A stretch of 64,000 nt of DNA from Elusimicrobiota bacterium (lineage in GTDB: Bacteria; Elusimicrobiota; Elusimicrobia; UBA1565; UBA9628): NCBI GenBank assembly GCA_016209035.1, contig JACQWX010000001.1, positions 1 to 64,000 of the forward strand. Direction: 5' to 3'. Positions within the stretch are counted from its first letter, which is position 1. Each line of letters begins with the position of its first letter. Positions 51,237 to 60,800 of the stretch are shown here, one piece after another. The notes beneath the pieces are model-generated. The model did no database searches. It was not told the DNA's origin and saw only the letters and a program-made list of their open reading frames with translations. The position numbers and the translations under genes are program-made.

Positions 51237-52391
51237 CTAGACGCCCAGAATCGACACGATCGAACTGCCGCCGGTCCCGCCCATGTTCTGGGCCAGGCCG
51301 ATCTTGGGCTTGCCGACCTGCCGGTCACCCGCCTCCTGGCGCAGCTGCACCACGAGCTCCACGAGCTGGGCCACACCGGTGGCGCCCACCGGGTGGCCCT
51401 TGGACTTGAGGCCCCCGCTGGTGTTGACCGGGATCTTCCCGCCCAGCCCGGTGGCGCCGCTCTCCACGAGCTTCCCGCCCTCCCCGCGCTTCGCGAAGCC
51501 CAGGGCCTCGGTCACCATGATCTCCGCGATGGTGAAGCAGTCGTGCACCTCGGCCAGGTCGATGTCGCCAGGCTTGAGGCCGGCAGTCTTGTAGGCGCGC
51601 TGCGCCGCCTTCTCGACGGCCGAAAGCCTGCAGACGTCCTTGCGGGAGTGGAGCGCGATGGTGTCCGTGGCGTGGCCGACCCCGAGCACCTTGACCGGGG
51701 AGTTCTTGCCGAACTTCTTGGCCAGCTCCAGCGGGCACAGGACCAGGGCCGCCGCCCCGTCCGTGATGGGCGAGCAGTCCAACAGGCGCAGGGGGTCGGC
51801 CACCGCGGCCGAGCCCTCGACCTCCTCGGCCGTGATCTTCGCGTGGTACTGGGCCTCGGGGTTCTTGAGACCGTTGGCGTGGTTCTTGACCGCGACCAAG
51901 GACAGCTGGCGCCGCGTGGTGCCGAACTCGTGCATGTGCCGGACCGCCATCATGGCGTAGAGCCCGGGGAAGGTCGCGCCGTTGTAGCACTCGTACTCCT
52001 GGTCCGCGGCGGTGCCCAGCGTGTAGGTGGCCTCGTCGCCGCCCACGTCCGTCATCTTCTCCACGCCCACCACCAGGGCGACGTCGCAGAGGCCCGCGGC
52101 GACCTCCGCGTAAGCAGCCTTGAAGGCGGCGCCGCCCGAGGCGCAGGCAGACTCGGACCGCGAGGCCGGCACGCCCGAAAATCCAAGATAATCCGCCACG
52201 ACGCTCGCGAGGTGCTCCTGCCCAGCGCAGAGCCCTCCCGACATGCAGCCGACGTGGATGGCGTCCACCCCGCCGTCCTTGGTCTGTGCGAGGGCCTTGA
52301 GCGCCGCCTCGCACGACAGGTCGCGCAGGGACTGGCTCCACAGCTCCCCCCACCTGCTCATCCCGACCCCGATCACCGCGACATCTCTCAT
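51237..52391 (-). CDS. archaeal-type thiolase (acetyl-CoA C-acetyltransferase)
   Basis: 384 residues from ATG 52391. [16 protein letters not shown] holds the nucleophilic Cys, [12 protein letters not shown] the active-site His region, and [17 protein letters not shown] the conserved GHPxGATG. The sequence belongs to the thiolase-like group found in archaea and some bacteria beside DUF35 and HMG-CoA synthase, rather than the E. coli AtoB type. It would make acetoacetyl-CoA for HMG-CoA. It sits 10 nt before DUF35. Confidence 0.9.
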   Translation of the reverse strand: MRDVAVIGVGMSRWGELWSQSLRDLSCEAALKALAQTKDGGVDAIHVGCMSGGLCAGQEHLASVVADYLGFSGVPASRSESACASGGAAFKAAYAEVAAGLCDVALVVGVEKMTDVGGDEATYTLGTAADQEYECYNGATFPGLYAMMAVRHMHEFGTTRRQLSLVAVKNHANGLKNPEAQYHAKITAEEVEGSAAVADPLRLLDCSPITDGAAALVLCPLELAKKFGKNSPVKVLGVGHATDTIALHSRKDVCRLSAVEKAAQRAYKTAGLKPGDIDLAEVHDCFTIAEIMVTEALGFAKRGEGGKLVESGATGLGGKIPVNTSGGLKSKGHPVGATGVAQLVELVVQLRQEAGDRQVGKPKIGLAQNMGGTGGSSIVSILGV

Positions 52392-52400
52392 AGATGGCTC

Positions 52401-52475
52401 CCTGCCCGCGCCGGGCGTTTCTGGCGCGGGCGTGCCGCTTCGATCCGAACGGAAAGCGGCCTGCCCGCGCCGGGC
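52401..52475. repeat. R3 palindromic repeats between HMG-CoA synthase and thiolase
   Basis: The 31-bp core at 52408-52438 equals the DUF35 copy except for two bases. A partial second copy (CTGCCCGCGCCGGGC) lies at 52461-52475. CCCGCGCC and GGCGCGGG form a stem. The repeats fill the whole gap and reach the HMG-CoA synthase stop. Confidence 0.65.
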
Positions 52476-53527
52476 TATTCGTTCATGATGATCATCTTCC
52501 GGTACTTGAGGTAGGTGCCGTAGTCCACGTACCTCTTCCTCTCGTCGAGCATCTGCCGGGTCTTCAACGCCAGGCCCTGGACGGACTTCAGGCGCTCCGT
52601 GGCCCGGAACACGAACCCGTCGGAGCCCGCGCCCGAGCCGAAGGGGACGACCAGGATCAGGTCGCCGGCCTTGGCCACGTCGAGCACCGCCGTGAGCCCC
52701 AAGGGGGAGGAGCCGGAGTAGGTATTGCCGAGCTTGTTCACGAGCCACCCCGTCGTGATCTGCCGCTCCTCGAACCCCAGGAGCTTGCCCGCCCGCAGGG
52801 GGAACTTGCCGTTCGGCTGATGGAACACGACGTAGGCGAAGTCCGAGGGCTTCTTCTTGGCCTTGGCCATCATGCCCTTGCCCGCGCTGACGATGTGGCG
52901 GAAGTAGGCCTGCTCGCCCGTGAACCGGCCGCCGTGCCTGGGGTAGAACATGTGCTCGCGCCGCCAGAAATCCGGCGTGTCGGTCATGTAGGCGTAGGTG
53001 TCGACAAGCTCCGCCACGACGAGGTCCCGGTCCGCGCCGAAAAGGTAGGCGGCCGCGCCCGCGGCGGCCGAGTACTCGAGCGCGTCGCCCGGCGCCCCTT
53101 GCGAGGTGTCCGCGCCGACGCCCAGGGCGTATTTGACCGCGCCGGACTTGACGAGTTGGCTGGCCACGAACATGGCCTCGGTGCCGGCCTTGCAGGCGAA
53201 CTCGAAGTCCGCGGTGTGGCACTCGGGGGTGGACCCCAAGGCCTCGGCCAGGACCGTGCCGCTCGGCTTGACCGCGTAGGGGTGGGATTCGCTCCCGACG
53301 TAGGCCGCGCCGATCAAGCGCGGGTCGATGCCGGCTCTCTTGACGGCCTTGCGGCTGGCCTCGACCGACATCGTGATGGTGTCCTGGTCCGGCGAAGGGA
53401 CGGACTTCTCCTCCAGCATGAGACCCTTCTTGTAGCTCTGGGCGTCCGTGCCCCAGACCTTCGCGATCTCCTCGACCTTGATGCGATTCCTCGGGATATA
53501 GGCCCCGTAGCCGCAGATTCCTACCAT
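52475..53527 (-). CDS. archaeal-type hydroxymethylglutaryl-CoA synthase
   Basis: 350 residues from ATG 53527 (GGGGGAG upstream). [53 protein letters not shown] (catalytic Cys), [18 protein letters not shown] and [20 protein letters not shown] (catalytic His) are signatures of the archaeal enzyme, which is shorter than the eukaryotic/Gram-positive form. It condenses acetyl-CoA with acetoacetyl-CoA for the mevalonate route. The order HMGS-thiolase-DUF35 is the archaeal one. No HMG-CoA reductase is in the window. Confidence 0.92.
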   Translation of the reverse strand: MVGICGYGAYIPRNRIKVEEIAKVWGTDAQSYKKGLMLEEKSVPSPDQDTITMSVEASRKAVKRAGIDPRLIGAAYVGSESHPYAVKPSGTVLAEALGSTPECHTADFEFACKAGTEAMFVASQLVKSGAVKYALGVGADTSQGAPGDALEYSAAAGAAAYLFGADRDLVVAELVDTYAYMTDTPDFWRREHMFYPRHGGRFTGEQAYFRHIVSAGKGMMAKAKKKPSDFAYVVFHQPNGKFPLRAGKLLGFEERQITTGWLVNKLGNTYSGSSPLGLTAVLDVAKAGDLILVVPFGSGAGSDGFVFRATERLKSVQGLALKTRQMLDERKRYVDYGTYLKYRKMIIMNE

Positions 53528-53595
53528 GTCGCTCCCCCGGACCAATGATTCATCAAATGACGCCTCGTAGATTCAAGCCTATCCGGCGACAGGTG

Positions 53596-54282
53596 TCAAT
53601 CGCCCGCGGACCGCAGGGGCCTGCGCAGGGCGACGACGAGGGTCGCCAGCAGGGCCATGACCGAGAGCACGCCCCACAGGAAAGCCCACACGATCGGAGG
53701 GAGAGGCAGTATCTCCCGGGAGAACATGGCGGCGTCGTTGTAGCCGCGACCGAGCCGCATGAGGTTGCGAACGTCGAGGACCGCGTAGAGGCAGTTCGTC
53801 GAGCCGATGAAGCACAGAAGCAGGTCGTTGAAATCCTCGCTGAGGCGCCGGCCCGACGCGAACAAGGCCAGCCCCGCCCCCGTACCGTAGAGGAAGCCCG
53901 GCCAGCTGCGCACGTAGGCGAGGCACGCCGCGACCAGGAGCGCGCCCAGGGCCATCGCGACCCACCGGTCCCAGCGCGTCCTGCACGCCAGCAGGAGGAT
54001 CGCGCAGCCCGTCACCATGGAGCCGATGTAGCCCGCTGGGAGCACGACCCAGCGCCACCCCCCGCTCACGTAGCAGAGCCCTCCGCCCATGCGGTCCACC
54101 GTGATCACCTCGATGCTGCCGCCGGTGAGGACCCCTGCCAGCCCGTGCCCCAATTCGTGGAAAAGGGTCACCAGGATGCGCAGAGGGTGGAAGACGGCGC
54201 TGTCCCAATAGAGGAAAGCGGCCGCGAAAAGGCCGGCAAGCAGGGCCGCGCGGCCCAGGGATACCGTCGAACGGTCGATCAC
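53596..54282 (-). CDS. M50B-like membrane metalloprotease
   Basis: 228 residues from GTG 54282, overlapping the previous stop by one base (TAGTG). It has about six membrane helices; VTLFHELGHGLAGVLTGG carries the HExxH zinc motif inside a hydrophobic segment, as in M50B/site-2-protease-like proteins. Asp in SEDFNDLLLCFIG could be the third ligand. As last gene of the TolQ-TolR-TonB-like operon, it may cut or regulate an envelope partner; this is inferred. Confidence 0.8.
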   Translation of the reverse strand: MIDRSTVSLGRAALLAGLFAAAFLYWDSAVFHPLRILVTLFHELGHGLAGVLTGGSIEVITVDRMGGGLCYVSGGWRWVVLPAGYIGSMVTGCAILLLACRTRWDRWVAMALGALLVAACLAYVRSWPGFLYGTGAGLALFASGRRLSEDFNDLLLCFIGSTNCLYAVLDVRNLMRLGRGYNDAAMFSREILPLPPIVWAFLWGVLSVMALLATLVVALRRPLRSAGD

Positions 54283-55256
54283 TACCGGTTGAGCAGCACG
54301 ATCTCCAGGCGCTGCTCGGAGTAGGCCGCGCGGGCGGCGGAGACGGAGACCGCCTGAGAGCCGACCATGAGCTCGCGCAGGAGGCAGGCGGCGACGGCGT
54401 TGCCCTGGCTGTCGCCGAGATCCTTGGTCCCGGCGAATACCCGCACCGAGATGGGGATGCCGCCCAAGCGCCGCTTGATGAGGTCCGCGGCCGAGCGCAT
54501 GAGGTCCTGACCCGCAGGCTGGACCAGCTCGGCGCCGGATTTCCCCTTGCCGAAGAGGACGGCGGAATCGAGGCTGATGTGCATGCCCGACTCCTCCTGG
54601 TGCACGATCCCCTTGAAGAGGAGGGGCTTGCCGAAGCTCTGCCGGCGGGTGCCGCCGGGCTCGGTGAAGGTGTACACCGCCGAGTAGGAGCGGCCCGCCG
54701 CGATCCACTCGCCGACGCCGTTCTGCCCGTTCCAGACGATCTCCTCGGGCGGGTCGTCCGAGCCCTCGTAGCGGTGGAAGGCCCGCCCCTCCTCGTCGAC
54801 GATCTCCAGCCTCCAGCCGTGCTCGTCGGCCTCCTTGGGCTCGAGCCGCTTCTGAAGGGCCTCGAAGAGATGCTCGCGCGGATGGAACACGATGCCCGGC
54901 CTGGGGCTGAAGGTCACCCGCCACGGCTGGATCACCCGCTCGTTCTTCAGGAACTCCGGGTGCGTGCGCCGCCACGACACGGTCAACGGCGAGATCGCCA
55001 GGAGCAGGGGTTCGTCGGGCTTGAGCGCGGGCCGGACGGACTCGAAGGCGTCGACCTCGATGTTGAGCGGGGGCTTGACCACGCTGACCCGGCTGCCCGA
55101 ATCCTCGGCCCTGATGACCACCTCGGCCGGCAGGCTCGTGGGAGCCCGCGCCGGAGACTCCCCCTGCGGCCGGAACGAGGCCGTGGAGATGTCCTGGCCG
55201 GACACGGACCCGAGCCCTGAGGCCGCGAGCACGACGGAGAAGAGGATTGATGTCAT
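54282..55256 (-). CDS. secreted protein with degenerate OmpA-like C-terminal domain
   Basis: 324 residues from ATG 55256 with a signal peptide (TSILFSVVLAASGLGSVSGQ). The middle has beta-rich repeats including IVWNGQNGVGEWIAAGRSYS, similar to FlgD/gliding-type Ig-like units. The C-terminus follows the OmpA layout (SLDSAVLFGKGKSGAELVQP, ISVRVFAGTKD, SEQRLEIVLLNR), but the peptidoglycan-binding Asp and the N-x2-L-S-x2-R-A motif are replaced by NAVAACLLRELM. It could be a Pal-like partner that no longer binds peptidoglycan in the usual way. Confidence 0.7.
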   Translation of the reverse strand: MTSILFSVVLAASGLGSVSGQDISTASFRPQGESPARAPTSLPAEVVIRAEDSGSRVSVVKPPLNIEVDAFESVRPALKPDEPLLLAISPLTVSWRRTHPEFLKNERVIQPWRVTFSPRPGIVFHPREHLFEALQKRLEPKEADEHGWRLEIVDEEGRAFHRYEGSDDPPEEIVWNGQNGVGEWIAAGRSYSAVYTFTEPGGTRRQSFGKPLLFKGIVHQEESGMHISLDSAVLFGKGKSGAELVQPAGQDLMRSAADLIKRRLGGIPISVRVFAGTKDLGDSQGNAVAACLLRELMVGSQAVSVSAARAAYSEQRLEIVLLNR

Positions 55257-55258
55257 CG

Positions 55259-56347
55259 CTACTCCATGATGAACCTGAATGTGATGATCCCCCATTGCCT
55301 CTCGACCGAGCCGATGGCTGCGAATCTCCACTGCTTCAGGGATCCCATCGTCAGCCGGTCGAGCCGGCCGTACCCCGAGGTGCGCTCGACGCGCATGTCC
55401 GGGAGGACGGCGCCGTCCGGGGACACGTAGAACCTGATGGCCACGGCGGCCTCCGCCACGCCCATCTCCTTGAGCCACGCCGGGAACTCCGGCATCTCGG
55501 TATGGAGGACGCGCCGGTCCGCGAGAGGGCCCTCGATCTCGACGCCCTTCTTCCTCTCCTCGACGATGGCGTCCGCAGGACGCCGGCGCTGGGCGGGAGG
55601 CGCCACTTCGAGCTTCTTGCGCAGAGCCTGGGGATCAGGGCCGAGTTGAGGAACGGGAAAGACTTCGCGGACCGGTTGGGCCTTAAGCGACTCCATCTTG
55701 TCGCCGAGCTGCGCCCGCTCGGGAGGCGATGCCTCCCTCAACAGAGGGGCATCGAGAACGGCCATCGGCGGCCGGCGCCCGATGGGCTTGAGTATGGCCG
55801 CCTCCAGCCTCTGGACGGCCACGGCCTCGCGGCGCTTCTCCTCGAGCGCGATGGCCTGCGGCAGGTCGCGCACCTTGCGCGATCCTACCTCCTCGAGCCT
55901 GGGGGCCTCGGCCGGGCTTAAGACGCGCCGGGGGGACCCAAGCCTCGCTTCGACCTTGGCCGCCTCGACCCTCTTGCGGCCGAGGTCCAGGGATTCGACC
56001 CTCGCCTCGGCCTGACGCCGGCCCTTGTCGAGGATCCTCTCCGGCTCGGCCATGAGCGGCTTGCCCCGCTCCGGGAGCTTGACCTCCACTGTCTTGGGCG
56101 CGACCGCGCGCTCGACTGCGGGGAGCGCCATCTTGAGGAAGTTCCAAGTGGTCGGCGGGGCCTGGGCCTTCGGTCCGGGGGCCGGCAGGCTCGCGGCCCT
56201 GCGCACCTGCACGATGAGGTCCACGTCCGAGATGACCCGCAGGGGAGCCTTCTTGGCGTGCGGCACGGCCTGGAGATAGAGGAGCATGAGCCCGCCGTGC
56301 AGGGCGAGGGAGGAGATCGCGGAGACCGGCAGGCGCACCGCGGTCAT
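55259..56347 (-). CDS. TonB/TolA-like energy-transducing protein
   Basis: 362 residues. One N-terminal membrane helix (VSAISSLALHGGLMLLYLQA) has the Ser/His positions typical of TonB and TolA. A charged helical linker of about 220 residues follows, then a TonB C-terminal domain (AAVAIRFYVSPDGAVLPDMR, SGYGRLDRLTMGSLKQWRFA). It would couple the TolQ/TolR motor to an outer-membrane or peptidoglycan partner. It starts 1 nt after the TolR-like stop. Confidence 0.88.
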   Translation of the reverse strand: MTAVRLPVSAISSLALHGGLMLLYLQAVPHAKKAPLRVISDVDLIVQVRRAASLPAPGPKAQAPPTTWNFLKMALPAVERAVAPKTVEVKLPERGKPLMAEPERILDKGRRQAEARVESLDLGRKRVEAAKVEARLGSPRRVLSPAEAPRLEEVGSRKVRDLPQAIALEEKRREAVAVQRLEAAILKPIGRRPPMAVLDAPLLREASPPERAQLGDKMESLKAQPVREVFPVPQLGPDPQALRKKLEVAPPAQRRRPADAIVEERKKGVEIEGPLADRRVLHTEMPEFPAWLKEMGVAEAAVAIRFYVSPDGAVLPDMRVERTSGYGRLDRLTMGSLKQWRFAAIGSVERQWGIITFRFIME

Positions 56348-56348
56348 G

Positions 56349-56759
56349 TCACTTCTTCCGTTCCGTAGCGATCGTCAGCTGCACCGCCCCCGCCTCCTTG
56401 GCGCGGTACATGATCTCCGTGAGCTTGCCGTGTAGGGCGTCCTCATCGGCCCTCAGGACGACCATCTTGGACTCGCTGCGCAGGACGCTCTCGCGCAGGT
56501 ACGGATCCATGGCGTCGAGGGTCGCGAACTCCCGCTGGTCCAGGGCGAACCGGCCCTCCCTGCTCAGGGTGACGGAAATCTTGTCCCGCTCCTCCCCCTC
56601 CTGGGTGTGAGCCTTGGGGAGCTTCACCTTGATGACGGGGTCGGACATGAGCGGCGCCGTCACCATGAAGATGATGACCAGCACCAGGCAGACGTCCACC
56701 AGCGGGGTCACGTTGATCCCCGACATAATCTCATCTTCTTCGACGTCGGAAGTCCTCAT
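56349..56759 (-). CDS. ExbD/TolR-family protein, second copy
   Basis: 136 residues. GINVTPLVDVCLVLVIIFMV is the single membrane helix with the proton-pathway Asp (D22). A periplasmic ExbD domain follows (KISVTLSREGRFALDQREFA, LRSESKMVVLRADEDALHGK). ATG 56759 overlaps the stop of the first ExbD (ATGA). Two different ExbD proteins suggest a heteromeric pair, as in the Myxococcus Agl system. Confidence 0.93.
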   Translation of the reverse strand: MRTSDVEEDEIMSGINVTPLVDVCLVLVIIFMVTAPLMSDPVIKVKLPKAHTQEGEERDKISVTLSREGRFALDQREFATLDAMDPYLRESVLRSESKMVVLRADEDALHGKLTEIMYRAKEAGAVQLTIATERKK

Positions 56760-57196
56760 CCGCCTTGCGCGCCCTCCGGAGTCTTCTCCTCCTCCGTCCG
56801 CAGGATCGCAAGCTTCTGCGCCCCGGACTGCCGGGCGGTGTCGAGGATCTCGACCACCTGGCCCACGCGGTTGCCGTCGTCGGCGGTGACGGTCACCATC
56901 TTGTCGCGGCTTTTGTGCAGCGCGGAGGCGATGGCGGCAGAGAGCCCCCCCTCCGGGACGGCCGTGTCGTTGACGGTGACCACGCCCGCCTCGGTGAGCT
57001 TGACCCGGACGTTCTCGTTGAGGTCCACCTTGCCCTCCGAGGCCTTGGCCCGCGACTCGAGCACCTTGATGCCGGCCACCAGAGCGAAGGGAGCGACGGC
57101 CATGAAGATGATGACCAGGACCAGGCAGACGTCCACCAGCGGAGTGATGTTGATCTCCGTGATGGGCTCGTCAGCCTTCTGCGAGGAAACCGCCAT
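56756..57196 (-). CDS. ExbD/TolR-family protein, first copy
   Basis: 146 residues. EINITPLVDVCLVLVIIFMA carries the conserved Asp (D22). The periplasmic part has VRVKLTEAGVVTVNDTAVPE and KMVTVTADDGNRVGQVVEIL. It starts 19 nt after the TolQ stop and overlaps the next ExbD gene. The two copies share the membrane segment but differ in the periplasmic domain. Confidence 0.93.
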   Translation of the reverse strand: MAVSSQKADEPITEINITPLVDVCLVLVIIFMAVAPFALVAGIKVLESRAKASEGKVDLNENVRVKLTEAGVVTVNDTAVPEGGLSAAIASALHKSRDKMVTVTADDGNRVGQVVEILDTARQSGAQKLAILRTEEEKTPEGAQGG

Positions 57197-57215
57197 CAGC
57201 GCTCGGACCGGGCCA

Positions 57216-57830
57216 CTACTTCGCCCCCAGGATGACCAGGAGCCTCGCCGAGGCCACCTCCATGTCTGTCGAGACGGCCTTCACCTGCCGCATGAAATAG
57301 TTGTAGATGATGACCGCCGGGATGGCGACCACGAGTCCGGCCGCCGTGGCGACCAGGGCCTCGGCGATGCCCTTGGCGACCACGCTCGGCCCCCCGCCGC
57401 CGGCCAGGGCCAGGTCGCGGAAAGCCTTGATGATGCCCACCACCGTCCCGAAGAGCCCGATGAAGGGCGCGATGTTGCCCAGCGTGCCCAGGACGCCGAG
57501 GTAGCGTTCGAGCCTCATGCGCTCCTCGAGCCGCTTGGTGTGCAGGAGCTCCTCGAGGTCCCGGCGGCCGCGGCCGCTGTGGAGCAGGCCGTAGTGGATG
57601 ACAACCCCCGCGGCGGAGCGCTGCCTGGCGGCGTACGCCTGGGCCTCGGCGAGCTTGCCGGCCTCGAGCAGCTTCTGGATGTGCGCGAGGATGGGGTCTC
57701 CGTGCCCCTTGGCCCGGCGGAAGCACCACCACCTCTCGATCATGAAGGTGATCGAGAGGACGGAACAGAACAGCAGGATGACCAGCGTGAAGCTGTCCCT
57801 CAGGATCGCGATCGCATTGACTTCACCCAT
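57216..57830 (-). CDS. TolQ/ExbB/MotA-type proton channel subunit
   Basis: 204 residues with three membrane helices: near residues 12-30 (SFTLVILLFCSVLSITFMIE), 115-135 (LGNIAPFIGLFGTVVGIIKA) and 160-180 (ATAAGLVVAIPAVIIYNYFM). The GLFGTVxGI and the Thr/Ala-rich third helix are diagnostic for the ExbB/TolQ family. With the two ExbD proteins it should form the proton-driven motor of this operon. Confidence 0.95.
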   Translation of the reverse strand: MGEVNAIAILRDSFTLVILLFCSVLSITFMIERWWCFRRAKGHGDPILAHIQKLLEAGKLAEAQAYAARQRSAAGVVIHYGLLHSGRGRRDLEELLHTKRLEERMRLERYLGVLGTLGNIAPFIGLFGTVVGIIKAFRDLALAGGGGPSVVAKGIAEALVATAAGLVVAIPAVIIYNYFMRQVKAVSTDMEVASARLLVILGAK

Positions 57831-57866
57831 ACGTTACCCCCCGAGAAACTACGACTCCTTCTCCCC

Positions 57867-60800
57867 TCATTGGATATCGTCCGACATCCCAGGAAGCTCC
57901 ATGACCTTGGACTTCTTAGCCGGCGGCTTGGCCGCTGGCGTGGCCTTGGGCTGCGGCTCGGGCTCAGGCGAGCCCTGCCGGTCGGTGTCGATGAGCACCC
58001 GGGAGCCTTCATCGGGCTCGCCGGCCTCTTCCTGCGGCGCCGCCGCTTTGCGCGCGGGCCGCGCCGAAGGGGGCGCGGCCTTGCGGCCGGGCTTGCCCTT
58101 CGGAGCGGGCAGGGCCTTCTGGGTCCGCTCAGGCTCCCGGTCGATCACGGTCTCGTCGCGGGCAGCAGGCTTGGGGCGCCGGACGGACTTGAGCTTGCGC
58201 AGCTGGGCCGCCTTGGCCGCGACCTGCCCCGCCAAGGGCTGGCCGGCGCTGCGGGCGACGTCCTCGTAGGCGGACGCGGCCTGGTCGTACTCGGCGGACT
58301 TCTCATAGGCCTCGCCCAGCCTGATGAGCGCCTGCAGGCGGAAAGGGTTGTTGGCCGGCTGCATCGACCTCATGGACTCGAAGGACTTCCTCGCGTCCTC
58401 GGCCCGGCCGATGGTCTGGTAGATCTCGCCCATCCTGTAGATGGCCTCCAGCGGGGCGTCGGAGGAGGACTTGGAGCCGTCGCGTATCTCCTCCAGGGTG
58501 GAGAGCGCCGCGGCGAAATCCTTCCTGTCCTTCTGGATGGTGAAGATCTCCCAGAGGGCGTTCTGCCCGCTCTCATCCGACGTGCCGGCCGCGGCCACGT
58601 AGCGCTGGTAGGCGTACTGCGCCATGTCCAGCTTGTTCAGGGCCTTGTAGGAGAGCGCCTGGTTGAACTGGGCCGCCTTGACGTAGTCGGCGTCCGGATA
58701 CTCCTCGATGAGCCGCGTGTAGTTGCGGATGGCGTCGTCGTATTTCTTGAGGTTGTAGTAGGCGCTGGCCAGATGGAAGAGGGCGAGGCTCCATTCCGTC
58801 CCCTTCTCGAAGTTGTTGAGCAGGCGCTCGAAGGCCGGGGCGGCCTCGGTGTAGTTGCCCATGAAGAAGTAGCTCTCTCCGAGGTAGAACTGAGCCTTGG
58901 CCAGGTCCGGATGGTTCGTGAAGTCCACGCTGAACCGCTGGAACTCGCGGGCTGCGCCGGGGAAATCCTTGGACTCGAAGCAGCGGCGCGCGAGCCGGGA
59001 CTGCGCGTCGCCCGCCACCTTGTTGAGGGCGTTGGCCTTGACGACAGACCCCAACACCGCGCGGAAATCAGAGGTCTTGGACCGGTCGAAGACCGCTTCC
59101 ATGAGGTCCAGGGCGTCGGTCGTCTCGGGAGCCTCGGGGAAGCGGGAGATGAGGGCCTCGGCCTCGCGCAGCGTGTCGGCGTCGTCCTTGGCATTGTAGT
59201 ACGACTGGGCGACCCTCATCATCGCCATGGCGAGCTTGGGGCTCTGGGGGTAGAGGGAGACGATCTCCTTGTAGGCGGCGACCGCCTCGCCGTACTTCTG
59301 CGCGCGGAACAGCGTATCGGCGATCTGGAAGACCGCCTGGGTCGTCTCCTTGGCCTGGGGGTAGCGGTCCTTGAGCTTGCGCCAGGTCTCGATGGCCTGG
59401 GTGTAGTAGCGCAGCTGGTAGAGGCTCTGCCCGGCGCGGTAGAGGGCCGCCGGGGCCTCAGGAGCGCCGGAGTTGTCGGCCGCGTACTTCTCATAGAGCT
59501 GGAACGCCTCGTCGAAGTTCTTCTGGTTGAACATGCTGTCCGCGATGCCCAGCTCGTTGGTCCCGGAGAAGGTGAAGGTCGAGGCCGCCACCGCCAGCAT
59601 GTCCTGGAGCTTCTTGCGCTCCTGGAGCGCCTTGTGGTCCTCGCCCTTCATGGCCCAGCACCAGGCCAGCCCGTCGACCGCGTAGAAGGCGGCCGGATCG
59701 TCCGGGTAGACCTTGCGCACCATCTCGAAGATGACCTTGGCCTCGTCCACCTGGTTCAAGGCGAGGTACGCCTCCGCGACGTAGAGGTAGCTCAAGGACC
59801 GCCACTTGGATTTCGACGGCGGGAGGTTCCTGAAGATGAATTGGTACGAGGTCAGGATGGAGTTGAAGGACTTGAGGCCGTGCTGCGTCTGCAGGATGGA
59901 GAACAACGCCTGTTCCGCCTGCTCGGAGGAAGGCGCGATCTCGATGACCCGCTGGAACGCGGCCACGGCCTCCTGATGCCTCCTCAAGCCCAGGAGGGAG
60001 TTGCCCTGGATGATGTACACGTTCTTGGCCAAGGGATTGGCGGGGTAGAGGGAGAGGAAGTTGCCGCAGGTCGTCGCGGCCTGGGCGAAGTCCCCCACCT
60101 GGTATTGGGTCCACGACAGCTTGAAGTAGGCCAGGGGCAGGACCTTGAGGTCGCTGGCGGCCGAGCGGCCCTCGTACTGCGTGATGACCTTCGTGTAGGC
60201 GAAGAGGGCCTCCCTAACTTGGCCCGCTATGAGGTGCGACTCCGCGATGAAGTACTGGGCCAGCGGGGCGAAGAAGTCCTTGGGGTAGCGGTCCAGCACG
60301 GACTGGAAATGCGCCCGGGCTTCCACGTAGTCCTTCTTCTGGAAGTAGGAGGAGCCGATCCGGAACAGGGCCGACACCCGCAACGGCGACTCAGGGTAGA
60401 GCTGTATGAATTTCTGGTACTTCGAGATGGCGCCCGCGAAGTCCTCGGCCAGGAAGAAGGAGTCGCCGATGAAGAACTGGGCCTCCTCCTTGAGGTCGCT
60501 CTCGGGGTAGTCGCGGATGAGCTGCTCGAAGGCGGCCGCGGCGAGGAAGGCCCGCTTGGAGAGGAGGTAGGTCTTGCCCAGATAGAACTGCGCCTCCGCG
60601 GTCTTGACCCTCTTGAGCGCCTTCTCCGCGTTCGAGTAGTCGCCCTTGTGCAGGGCGACGATGCCTTGGGCGTAGAGGACGGCCGGCTCCTTGAGGAAGA
60701 TGGGGTACGCCTCCCCGAGCAGGAAGAGGTTCTGCTCCGCGTCCGAGAACTTTTCCAGGCCGAGGTCGGAGTAGACGATGGCCAACATGGCCTCGGGCAC

